This document shows, piece after piece, positions 19,154 through 27,730 of a stretch of 64,000 bases of DNA. This DNA is from Lepiota brunneoincarnata (Eukaryota; Basidiomycota; Agaricomycetes; Agaricales; Agaricaceae). Below the pieces are notes generated by a model. It was given only the letters and a program-made list of their open reading frames with translations, was not told the origin of the DNA and made no database searches. The position numbers and the translations under genes were made by a program. How positions within the stretch are numbered: position 1 is the stretch's first letter; each line of letters starts with the position of its first letter. The stretch spans positions 558,001-622,000 of the forward strand of contig JAEBUN010000018.1 of NCBI GenBank assembly GCA_023014365.1. The letters run 5' to 3'.

Positions 19154-22100
19154 GGAGACTAGCCACCACGTCTAGCCCTCCACAAAGACCTCCTTCCCTT
19201 TCCTATTCACAAAATGATATTAATGTTGTAAAGTTACAGGAATCGTCAGCACGCGTAATACATCTACCCTGTCGAATCCGAAAACACAAGTTCACTAAGG
19301 AAGGACCCGAAAGCGTGGAACTACTCGCCCTACTCGACTCAGGAGCAGCAGGAAACTTCATTGACCCCGGAATGGTCAAACAACATTCATTCAAAACAAC
19401 ACCCCTCGATCGACCCATCGAAGTACGAAATGCCGATGGATCTGTTAACGAAAATGGAACAGCCACCCACTACACGACCCTCAACCTAACGGTTAACGGA
19501 AAGAACATGGAGATCAAACCAAAAGTAGTCTCCCTCGGAAGCCCAAGACTCATCCTTGGATTCCCTTGGCTTGCAGAACACAACCCAGACATCGACTGGG
19601 ATGCCAAACAATTACGCTGGAGAAACGAACGTTGGGACAACACTATATTCCGAGAACTCATCCAATCCATGGAACCCGATTGGATCTACAACGACCAACT
19701 CAACCACATCTCCACACTAGAACCCACAAGCTTCGAAGAAATCAACTTCAAAGCCTCCGCGTCACAATTCCTCGCCGTACAACACGGAGAAAAGAAAAAC
19801 GACGACCCAAGAAAAGTCGTACCCACAGAATTCCACGAATACCTCACAGTATTTAGCAAGAAACAAGCCAAACGATTCCCCCCACAACGACCATGGGATC
19901 ACAAAATTGAACTCAAGGAAGCATTCAAACCAATTGCCATGAAGTCCTACCGACTCTCCCTCAATGAAGAAAAAGAACTCGACACGTTCCTAGAAGAAAA
20001 CCTTCAAAAGGGATACATTCGACCATCCGAATCGCCAATGGCATCACCTTTCTTCTTCGTAGGAAAGAAAGATGGAAAACTACGCCCCTGTCAAGACTAC
20101 AGATACCTCAACGAGCATACCGTCAAAAATGCGTACAACCTCCCCCTCATCTCTCATATTCTCGACAAACTCCGAGGATCAAAGTACTTTACCAAACTCG
20201 ACGTACGAGCAGGATACAACAACATCCGCATACGCAAAGGAGATGAATGGAAAGGAGCCTTCAGGACACCCCGAGGATTATTCGAACCCACGGTTATGTT
20301 CTTTGGAATGTGTAACTCCCCAGCAACATTCCAAACCATGATGGACTCATTATTCCGGAAACTCATCGACAATGGAGGAGTAATCGTTTACATGGACGAC
20401 ATCCTCATTCACGCAAAAACAAAACAAGAACTTCGACGCCTCACAAGAGAAGTACTCAAGATACTCAAGGACAACGATCTATACCTCAAAACCGAGAAAT
20501 GCGAATTTGAACGACAACGACTCGAATATCTAGGAGTTATTATCACTCCCGACTCAGTTTCGATGGACCCAGCAAAGCTCAAAGGCATCGCTGAATGGCC
20601 AACACCAACTACCCCACGCGACGTACGAAAATTCATAGGATTTTGCAACTTCTATCGAAAATTCATACACCAATACGCCACATGGGCAAAACCTCTCAAT
20701 GCCCTAATGTCCAAAACCAAGAAATTCGAATGGACAGAAGAATGCCAGAACGCCTTCGATACTCTCAAAAGAAAATTCCAAAGCGAACCGGTATTAATGG
20801 TCCCCGACCGAGACAAACCCTTCGAAATCGAATGCGACGCATCACTATTTGCATCAGGAGCAGTCCTACTCCAACGCGACAACAATGGAGTTAAACACCC
20901 AGTCGCATACTTCTCAAAAGGATTCTCACCAGCAGAACGCAACTATCATTGCTCCGAACAGGAACTCTTCGCCATTATCCGAGCACTCAAAGAATGGCGC
21001 CACCACATAGAAGGATCATCACACAAGACCATCGTATGGTCAGATCACGATAACCTTCGCCGCTGGAGAAAACCTGAAGACCTCAGCAGAAGACAAGCCC
21101 GATGGATTGCCTACATGCAACGATTCGACATCGAAATCCGACATATCCCTGGAAAGAAAAATGGACCAGCGGATGCCCTTTCCAGACGACCCGATCATGA
21201 ACCCAAGACAAGAGACAATAAACAGGTCGTTGCACTCCCTGACAAATTCTTCACCCCAGAACAGCCACAACATATCCATATTATCGACGAAAACACTAAA
21301 AAGGAAATAAAAGAGCTGTGGAAGAAAAAGAAACAGACCGACATCGCCCAAGAAGATGACTCAGGACACCCACGCGTTCAAGGAAAGCTATTTATACCAC
21401 AAGATCTACACCTCAGACGCCGCTTACTGCAAAGAGTACACGACTCACCCACCTCAGGACACCCTGGAATCGCAGAAACAACTAGAAAACTCCAGGAATA
21501 CGCCTACTGGCCCGGGATGCGATCATTTGTCAAAAACTACGTCAAAGGATGTGGCGCTTGCCAACAATACAAGATCAATCGCCACCCCCTAAAAACACCG
21601 CTTCAACCTATCCCTGGACCCCGTTCTACCCGTCCATTCTCGAATATCTCGATGGATCTTATCACAGACCTACCCCCGGACGGACCCCATGATTCTATAC
21701 TGGTCGTGGTCGACCAGCTTACGAAGGGGATAATTCTAGAACCTACTGCGAAAACCGCCAACGCGGACAAGATCGCCGAAATTCTTATCAAACGGCTATT
21801 CTCTAGATTTGGCCTTCCCGAGAAAGTTCTCAGTGATCGCGACCCAAGATTCGCCGCCAAATCCATGAAAGAATTCTACAAACAACTCGGAATCGAACAA
21901 GCACTCTCTACCGCCTACCACCCCCAGACAGACGGACAAACAGAGCGATTCAATCAAGAAATAGAACTCTACCTTGGCATCTATTGCTCATCGAACCCGA
22001 ACAAATGGGTAAAGGCACTCCCACTCCTGGAATACGTCCACAACTCGAAAACACATGCCGAACACCAACATACCCCATTTGAACTCCTCTATGGATCAAG

Positions 22101-22809
22101 CCCCAAAGGATTTCCGACCTCCGAGGAGCCAACGAACATTCCAGCAATAGGAGAGAAGTTTAAATACCTCGCCAAGATACGCCAAGAAGCCCAAGCTGCG
22201 CATGAACAAGCCAGACTAAAAATGGCTGCAAGATATAACCGGCCAGATATCAATCTAAAAGTTGGACAGAAGGTTTGGCTCGACAACCGCAACCTCCCAA
22301 TTCAGTACGCCTCAAAGAAACTGGCCCAACGCCGAGAAGGTCCCTTCACCATAACAAGAAAACTCGGACCTGTAACCTACGAACTAAAATTACCCATCAA
22401 ATGGAAGATCCACAACAAGTTTCATGCGAGCCTCCTAATGCCTGCAGAAGAGAACGACACACATGGGGAATACAACACAGCCCCACCACCCGACCTTGTA
22501 AATGGAGAAGAAGAATACGAGGTCGAGTCAATACTGCGCCACAGAAAATTCCGGAACAAGTATCAATTCCTAGTCAGATGGAAAGGATACCTTCCCACCG
22601 AGGATTCCTGGGAACCAGAAGCAAACCTGGAGAACGCCAAGGAAGTCATTGAAGAATATAAAAGGGCCCACAAACTAGACAACCCCACCAATGACCCAAC
22701 CACCCAACACTCGAGCAACCACTCCAGACCTCCCAGAGCCAGACAACGATGGACGCCTTCTCATCCGGGAAAGAATCCTATCCCTGGCGAACCGCGTCGA
22801 AGGAAATAG
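19141..22809 (+). CDS. pol: Pol: protease, RT, RNase H, integrase, chromodomain
   Basis: The frame is open from 19141. No ATG is needed if it is entered by -1 frameshift. Domains in order, counted from codon 19315: protease L-L-D-S-G-A-A-G (about residue 7), RT with Y-M-D-D-I-L (about 359), RNase H (F-E-I-E-C-D-A-S to G-P-A-D-A-L-S-R-R, about 500-620), the integrase zinc finger (H...H, C-G-A-C-Q-Q, about 708-750), the DDE core (S-M-D-L-I, S-D-R-D-P-R-F, T-D-G-Q-T-E-R-F), and a chromodomain (Y-E-V-E-S-I-L, F-L-V-R-W-K-G-Y, about 1067-1115). All catalytic residues are present. The last 61 bases overlap both post-pol ORFs. Confidence 0.93.
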   Translation, partial: GFCLRRLATTSSPPQRPPSLSYSQNDINVVKLQESSARVIHLPCRIRKHKFTKEGPESVELLALLDSGAAGNFIDPGMVKQHSFKTTPLDRPIEVRNADGSVNENGTATHYTTLNLTVNGKNMEIKPKVVSLGSPRLILGFPWLAEHNPDIDWDAKQLRWRNERWDNTIFRELIQSMEPDWIYNDQLNHISTLEPTSFEEINFKASASQFLAVQHGEKKNDDPRKVVPTEFHEYLTVFSKKQAKRFPPQRPWDHKIELKEAFKPIAMKSYRLSLNEEKELDTFLEENLQKGYIRPSESPMASPFFFVGKKDGKLRPCQDYRYLNEHTVKNAYNLPLISHILDKLRGSKYFTKLDVRAGYNNIRIRKGDEWKGAFRTPRGLFEPTVMFFGMCNSPATFQTMMDSLFRKLIDNGGVIVYMDDILIHAKTKQELRRLTREVLKILKDNDLYLKTEKCEFERQRLEYLGVIITPDSVSMDPAKLKGIAEWPTPTTPRDVRKFIGFCNFYRKFIHQYATWAKPLNALMSKTKKFEWTEECQNAFDTLKRKFQSEPVLMVPDRDKPFEIECDASLFASGAVLLQRDNNGVKHPVAYFSKGFSPAERNYHCSEQELFAIIRALKEWRHHIEGSSHKTIVWSDHDNLRRWRKPEDLSRRQARWIAYMQRFDIEIRHIPGKKNGPADALSRRPDHEPKTRDNKQVVALPDKFFTPEQPQHIHIIDENTKKEIKELWKKKKQTDIAQEDDSGHPRVQGKLFIPQDLHLRRRLLQRVHDSPTSGHPGIAETTRKLQEYAYWPGMRSFVKNYVKGCGACQQYKINRHPLKTPLQPIPGPRSTRPFSNISMDLITDLPPDGPHDSILVVVDQLTKGIILEPTAKTANADKIAEILIKRLFSRFGLPEKVLSDRDPRFAAKSMKEFYKQLGIEQALSTAYHPQTDGQTERFNQEIELYLGIYCSSNPNKWVKALPLLEYVHNSKTHAEHQHTPFELLYGSSPKGFPTSEEPTNIPAIGEKFKYLAKIRQEAQAAHEQARLKMAARYNRPDINLKVGQKVWLDNRNLPIQYASKKLAQRREGPFTITRKLGPVTYELKLPIKWKIHNKFHASLLMPAEENDTHGEYNTAPPPDLVNGEEEYEVESILRHRKFRNKYQFLVRWKGYLPTEDSWEPEANLENAKEVIEEYKRAHKLDNPTNDPTTQHSSNHSRPPRARQRWTPSHPGKNPIPGEPRRRK

Positions 22810-23905
22810 CCAACCTAACCCTGCCACCGATACCGCTGACAACCAACCAGACAGGACCAACAGTCCTTATATCATCCGGCATACCTTCCTTCCCTCCAAC
22901 CAACCCGAGATACGATCCATCCTTCTACACGAAGTTCCCTTTCATATTACCGGAACCCGTCTTAAACGCAGTCCAGCGATGGTACCCCTGGTCGACACCT
23001 GCTGGAAGACATTTACTGCTCTTCTGTATCACAAGCGCCTCGTCCACGACCGAACAACAGAATTCGAAGAACTATGCGCCACTATTCTTTCTAGCGCAAC
23101 AGAGGAACAGGACCGCAACACCATTTCTGCCATGCTATCAACCGCTCTCACCGAATTCCCGTTCGAGAGTCCGATCCCAAGCCCGAGCAATGGAAGCGGA
23201 AGTCAGGACCGCCCTATCCTACCTATCGGGACCACCACCCAACCTTCCAACCCTCCCATGGTGGATACGAGTAACCAACCATCAAGTGTTGTACAAGCTA
23301 TATCTGCTTCTAATGACGCCCCCGTCGGGACTACCACCACTCATTTATCCACCACCCGAACTCGCTGCAATTGCTGCCGTCGATTCGGCCATATCAAAGC
23401 AGGATGCCCGCGCTACCAATGTCGATATTGTCGAAAGATTGCCCCAGGCCATTACGAGAAGCACTGCGAGAGAAACCCTTACCAGCATCAACCCGCAAGT
23501 ATGGTACCTGGCCTGTATCGCCGCCCACGAGGAATACCAAACAGAGCTCGATCCCTCACACGCGAAACCACAAACAACAATATTCGACACATTGTTGCAA
23601 GCACCGAGCAGCGCCCCGCTTCAGCCAGACCCCTCCGCACCCGAATTCAAAATGCCCCCGTCGTCATTCCGACCACCAACGCCACCACCACATCTGCTAG
23701 TGGAAGCCACCGACTTCCTGAATCGATCCTTCGGCACACCCGCCACCATTCACTCCAGAGAACCCATCGTCATCGACCTCACCCAAGACCCGCCATCCCC
23801 AGACCACCAAGTTACCGAAGCGACTCCCCAGAACCCGACCCATACTTCGACTGGGACCCCATCGCCGAATCAAACATTACAGGAGAGCCTGTCGGACTAT
23901 ACTGA
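22691..23905 (+). CDS. Post-pol ORF a, zinc-knuckle protein
   Basis: 404 codons with an ATG start inside the end of pol. The middle carries two knuckles, C-N-C-C-R-R-F-G-H-I-K-A-G-C (CX2CX4HX4C) and C-R-Y-C-R-K-I-A-P-G-H-Y-E-K-H-C (CX2CX6HX4C). The C-terminus ends near E-S-N-I-T-G-E-P. The older gypsy relic at the left has the same two knuckle types and a matching E-S-N-I-T-G-E-P end, so this is a shared family gene rather than chance. Probable nucleic-acid-binding accessory protein. Most of it overlaps ORF b in another frame. How it is translated downstream of gag-pol is not visible. Confidence 0.7.
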   Translation: MTQPPNTRATTPDLPEPDNDGRLLIRERILSLANRVEGNSQPNPATDTADNQPDRTNSPYIIRHTFLPSNQPEIRSILLHEVPFHITGTRLKRSPAMVPLVDTCWKTFTALLYHKRLVHDRTTEFEELCATILSSATEEQDRNTISAMLSTALTEFPFESPIPSPSNGSGSQDRPILPIGTTTQPSNPPMVDTSNQPSSVVQAISASNDAPVGTTTTHLSTTRTRCNCCRRFGHIKAGCPRYQCRYCRKIAPGHYEKHCERNPYQHQPASMVPGLYRRPRGIPNRARSLTRETTNNNIRHIVASTEQRPASARPLRTRIQNAPVVIPTTNATTTSASGSHRLPESILRHTRHHSLQRTHRHRPHPRPAIPRPPSYRSDSPEPDPYFDWDPIAESNITGEPVGLY

Positions 23906-24320
23906 GGATATGTCTGATGAGGACATCAGACCTTACGAAGGGGATAATGTTATGAACAGTCCAGACCGGGAGGAACAAGAATTACTGTTCGACTTTACAA
24001 GATGGGTACAGGAGACTACAGACCAACTACGGGCACAAGAATACGAAGACGAGGAAGGGGAATACTACACCGCCATGCAGGACCTGGCAAGAGAAGCAGG
24101 AATGGAGATAACCTTGGAGGATATATTGGAATACCCCGAGGACGAAGAAGATAACCATGGATCAACCGATCCAACCTCCGATACGGATGGAAGCACTGAG
24201 AGAATGGAGAGCGAGAACGGAGAGGACTCCATGGAGATACAATCGGGAGAAGGAGATTATGAGTCAGAGGAAAGCGATGGAACATCGCACAGCAGTAGCG
24301 AGAGTACTGACTCATTGTAA
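22749..24320 (+). CDS. Post-pol ORF b, ends inside the 3' LTR
   Basis: 523 codons with an ATG, in the +1 frame relative to ORF a, overlapping it for about 1150 bp and overlapping the pol end for 61 bp. It continues into the 3' LTR, whose first 122 codons form its acidic C-terminus. No domain is recognised. Two points suggest it is real: the relic element keeps an open frame in the same +1 relation, and the LTR-encoded part shows seven synonymous against one amino-acid-changing difference between LTR copies. Composition-driven openness remains an alternative for the part outside the LTR. Confidence 0.5.
   Translation: MDAFSSGKESYPWRTASKEIANLTLPPIPLTTNQTGPTVLISSGIPSFPPTNPRYDPSFYTKFPFILPEPVLNAVQRWYPWSTPAGRHLLLFCITSASSTTEQQNSKNYAPLFFLAQQRNRTATPFLPCYQPLSPNSRSRVRSQARAMEAEVRTALSYLSGPPPNLPTLPWWIRVTNHQVLYKLYLLLMTPPSGLPPLIYPPPELAAIAAVDSAISKQDARATNVDIVERLPQAITRSTARETLTSINPQVWYLACIAAHEEYQTELDPSHAKPQTTIFDTLLQAPSSAPLQPDPSAPEFKMPPSSFRPPTPPPHLLVEATDFLNRSFGTPATIHSREPIVIDLTQDPPSPDHQVTEATPQNPTHTSTGTPSPNQTLQESLSDYTEDMSDEDIRPYEGDNVMNSPDREEQELLFDFTRWVQETTDQLRAQEYEDEEGEYYTAMQDLAREAGMEITLEDILEYPEDEEDNHGSTDPTSDTDGSTERMESENGEDSMEIQSGEGDYESEESDGTSHSSSESTDSL
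23935..23947 (+). other. Polypurine tract of the young chromovirus
   Basis: GAAGGGGATAA immediately precedes the 3' LTR, the normal place for plus-strand priming. Confidence 0.7.
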
Positions 24321-24645
24321 TATAAATAACACTAGGATGCCATCAGCCAGGATGTGCATCATGGTCAGGACTGCGGACGACCAGTAGAACAGCCAAGTAA
24401 CCTATAACGAGTATATAGCACCTCATAGGTATATAAGGCCTGTACAAGTAGAGATTAAAGCCCTAAGCTTTAATCTTGTTAACAGCGGTCGTTTACCTCT
24501 CTGCCTTAACTTGGCGTCTTCCCTCGTTATCTCATTGAGCGCGATCCACTAAGCTCTATAAGGCCAACCGTCTCGGACACCTTGTAGAGTGATTGAAGGC
24601 CGTCTCCAGTTATCTTCGGATACAGAAGGAGCACGGATCATAACA
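23948..24645 (+). repeat. 3' LTR of the young chromovirus
   Basis: 698 bp, identical to the 5' LTR except for one base seen in the acidic ORF. It is followed by CAGTC (24646-24650), the right copy of the target duplication. Confidence 0.95.
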
Positions 24646-24650
24646 CAGTC

Positions 24651-26600
24651 CGTCCGGTCCAAAGTTCTTCCCTTCTTTGTGTACTAGCGTGAAGTGGAAC
24701 GACCTAATGAAGTCCACCCAGCGGTTTACTGTGGCATTCGGGAGCTTCCCTGGGTTGTTTAACATCCCGAAGAGAAACTTCGCATCTCGTCCCACCACTA
24801 AGTTTCTTGATCCCACAGTAAATATTTCTCTTGTTCCAGCACCATTCTTAAGCCGCATAGCTCTCGCTTGGGCTGAGAGTATCTCTGCTGTCTTTCATCC
24901 AATAATATTGACCCAAACTTCACATAATGTATAAGCTTAGCGTCTTCTCCATCTTTCTGATATATGTAGTATCCCACCGCCCTCCATGAGGTATCCACGG
25001 CTACTACTATGGGTTGTTTACTCGGAAATTCGGGGTTCCTGGTCGGGAAACAGCGCTGAATCGCATCTTTCAGCTCCTGCTGCACTTTCCGTTCGTTTTC
25101 TCCCCACTCAAACTCTTGCCCTTTTTTAAGCTTTTCGTACAGAGGTGCCGCTATGGCTATGAACTTTGGGATATGATTCCTGCAGCGCGTAGCTGTTCCT
25201 AGAAAACCCCTTAGCTCGGAGACATTCTCGCAATCCCCCCATCTTAATATCTTCCCAATGGTGTCTGTAGCAGGCAACCGTCCTTTATATGAGCATTCAA
25301 AACCCACCACGGTGATTTCATCAGCGCAGATAGTCGTCTTGGGCCCAGAGAAGGTCCCTCCTACGTATTTCATCCTCTGTAGAATCCTATTGACGGTCTG
25401 CATGTGTTCCCATACAAATCTTCGGATCCCTGGGTTCTCTTTCAACGTCTCTTCCGTGCCATCTGGCAACTCATATCTAGTTTTCGGCCCTCTGATAGGT
25501 ACATCATCTATGTACGGCATCGTGTATTCTGGTATCTCACTGGCTAGGATCGCTGTTACATCCTCATGGAATATAGGCACTGAGTTGGTCCATCCCATGG
25601 GTAATGTCACTAAGCGTAGCGCTCCAAAAGGCGTCTGGAACGTTGTTAAGTCCCGAGACGACTCAGCTAACAGTCGCTCGTCATAGCCAACATATAGATC
25701 CAGAATGCCTCCGCAAGCTCTGCCTGCGAAGTGCATCGCCAAATCTTCCGTTGCTGGCGGCAGTCCTGAATGCGCTATCGTCACTCTGTTCAGCGGCTCC
25801 AAGCTGTGTACCAGTCTCAAACTTTTCCCATCTTTCTTCACCACACAGAACCATCGGGATCTATAGGATGAGTTCGACGGCTCGTATACACCAGCACTAA
25901 TCTTTCTCTTTATAATGGCACAGACTTCATCATAGATCGCTGGTGGAATCGGAATGGGCTTCTCCACCCACGGAGTATGTTCTACCGTCGGTATCTCGAT
26001 CGGCGGGAAGAAGTCTTCCCTAAAACATCCCCTCTCCTCATCTGTCCATGCGAATGCCCTTTCCTGAAGCATCATGACTTGGTGCATCAGCTTTCTTTCT
26101 TCTGGCCACAAGAGATCCCCTGCATGGGCTTCATCCAGCTTAAGCTTGCGCTCCTCTGTATATCTGCCTGTCGGGACAAACTCTGGAGGATGCATGCTAA
26201 GCTTAGGCATTTCTGCCAGCGGATCCCCTTTTATTTCTCGTTTTATCCTGAATTTCTCCGGTAAATCACCTAACACTGGCCTCACTTTTAAAGCGACTGG
26301 TTTATATTTCTTCCCAGCCAGGCATTGTACAATATCTTCGTCATCCCCTTCAGTTTCGAAGACAGTCATTCCCTGACCCTCCGTATCCTGTGCGTTGGCG
26401 ATGCGCCCTAGGCACGATAACGCCGTTGCTCTATCTTCCTGTGGGCAGTCCTCATCGCGTATGACTCGGTCAATGAACATTAGCTGTAGCTCGGCCTCTG
26501 AGAAGCTTCCTTTTGCTAAGCTTAGTGTTTGTGCGACGACAGGGCCCTTCTCATCATCATAGTCTATTATACAAGCCACCTCTCCTTGTCCCTCAGTCAA
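24651..26600 (-). pseudogene. RT and RNase H of the large element, one frameshift
   Basis: On the minus strand the 600-codon block 26600-24798 holds RT (K-K-D-G-K-S-L-R-L-V, D-L-Y-V-G-Y-D-E, catalytic P-Y-I-D-D-V-P-I) and RNase H (V-A-V-D-T-S-W-R). It then stops. The frame is picked up in the -1 phase by 24858-24651, which continues R-N-L-V-V-G-R-D-A-K-F to G-P-D-G-L at the chromovirus insertion. One missing G in a GGGG run near 24810 would explain the break. The Y-I-D-D box and the following R-G-P-K-T differ clearly from the chromoviruses here. The block begins in the -1 frame relative to pro. Confidence 0.85.
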
Positions 26601-27730
26601 CTCATCAAGGTTTCTTGAAAATTTTGACTGTTTTCCCTAAGCTTAGGAGGATTACACTCTCCTCGAGCATAAGTTGGTAACACAGCCCGTTCTCTGGTAT
26701 TTGGGTCCGTAATAACCAAGGTTTGCTCGCCACTGGCACTATTCCTGACTTCGCTAGCCGTCATTACATCAAAGGGTCGTCCCAAGAGTACTCGATACGC
26801 GGGGTTACGAACGATGTGAACTTGCAAATAGATTGTGACTCCCCCGCAGGTAAAGCCTACGTTCTTTGCCAGTCCACAAGTCTTTTCAACCTGCCCATTC
26901 GCACTCTGCAAATTTATCGTAGTATCTGGATCCCAAGAAACTTGACATGCAATCGCCGCTTCCTGACTCATGGAGACGATCTGTGACCCGCTATCTAGCA
27001 AGGCCTCTTCCTGCCGAATCCCATTTATCAGAGTTGGCACTACTCTCAATGGCTCGCATTCTTTCGCAATAAACACTTGCCGTCCCCTGTCTCTTCGAGG
27101 AAGTGACTCCAAGTACTGCATGATTGGATCCTGCGCTACCCAGGCTTGGGTTGCCGAGCCTTCTCGGAGCACTGTATCATACTTCCAAGTGCCGTCTGCT
27201 AGCTCCGTTATCATGACTTGTACTGGCCCACTATTAATCTCTATATCTTCTGTATCATCGTCCCAGGGCCCTACTCCTGCTATTAAGCTTTGACTCGTGG
27301 GTACCCGTTTTCTCATAATGCGCTCCCTATAAGCGTTCCTGTATATCGGTGACAATGCCAAGAGTTCTCCATGCGATACTGAGGCTTCTCGCTTCAATAC
27401 CCTGCTGAGTACTTCCTCCACATCGACACTCCTCTCTATAGGGGCCTGGTGCTTATACGCAGGCTCCTTCTTAGATGGTTCCATCCTTCTGACAGGCAAC
27501 GGTGGCACCTCAACGACCGGGCGCAGTGGTTTCACATTTCTATATGGTAATTCCCCTGCTGCGGCACGCACTGGTTCCTCCGTTGTCTGCCCTATTTCCT
27601 CATTTTCTGATTCTTCTGATCGCTCGGAATCCGACGCGTCCTCAGGAGTCTGTCCTCTGGCGAAGGCGACCTTCTTCTTCAGAGCCGGCTCCTTCCTCGA
27701 ACCCTTTAGAAACCCGACTCCGAGTTCCAA
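26597..27730 (-). CDS. Protease region of the large element, middle frame
   Basis: This is a 377-codon frame with a long charged N-terminal spacer and the retropepsin signature A-L-L-D-S-G-S-Q-I-V-S, followed by L-L-G-R-P-F-D-V. There is no ATG at the upstream end. It overlaps the end of gag in the -1 frame, so it is most likely expressed as gag-pro. It overlaps the RT frame at its 3' end, again -1. The arrangement resembles retroviruses with separate pro and pol frames. Confidence 0.8.
   Translation of the reverse strand: MELGVGFLKGSRKEPALKKKVAFARGQTPEDASDSERSEESENEEIGQTTEEPVRAAAGELPYRNVKPLRPVVEVPPLPVRRMEPSKKEPAYKHQAPIERSVDVEEVLSRVLKREASVSHGELLALSPIYRNAYRERIMRKRVPTSQSLIAGVGPWDDDTEDIEINSGPVQVMITELADGTWKYDTVLREGSATQAWVAQDPIMQYLESLPRRDRGRQVFIAKECEPLRVVPTLINGIRQEEALLDSGSQIVSMSQEAAIACQVSWDPDTTINLQSANGQVEKTCGLAKNVGFTCGGVTIYLQVHIVRNPAYRVLLGRPFDVMTASEVRNSASGEQTLVITDPNTRERAVLPTYARGECNPPKLRENSQNFQETLMS
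26618..26624 (-). promoter_or_regulatory. -1 frameshift site AAATTTT between pro and pol
   Basis: In the pro frame the bases read A AAT TTT, 18 nt before the TGA stop (26597-26599). The RT frame is open across this region in the -1 phase, so a slip here would produce gag-pro-pol. Confidence 0.55.

Larger units (their letters stand above)
16404..24645 (+). mobile_element. Young, apparently intact Ty3/gypsy chromovirus
   Basis: 8242 bp with 698-bp LTRs (16404-17101, 23948-24645) that differ at one base I could find (T/C in the acidic ORF, plus 16697 versus 24241). It has a CAGTC target duplication, an open gag, an open pol with all catalytic motifs and a chromodomain, a self-priming primer site, and a purine tract before the 3' LTR. 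No stop or frameshift is seen in gag or pol other than the programmed junction. On sequence alone it could still be mobile. Confidence 0.95.

Noticed and set aside
24610..24858. Stand-alone 82-codon minus-strand gene
   Set aside because: It is the frameshifted end of RNase H plus bases of the inserted LTR.
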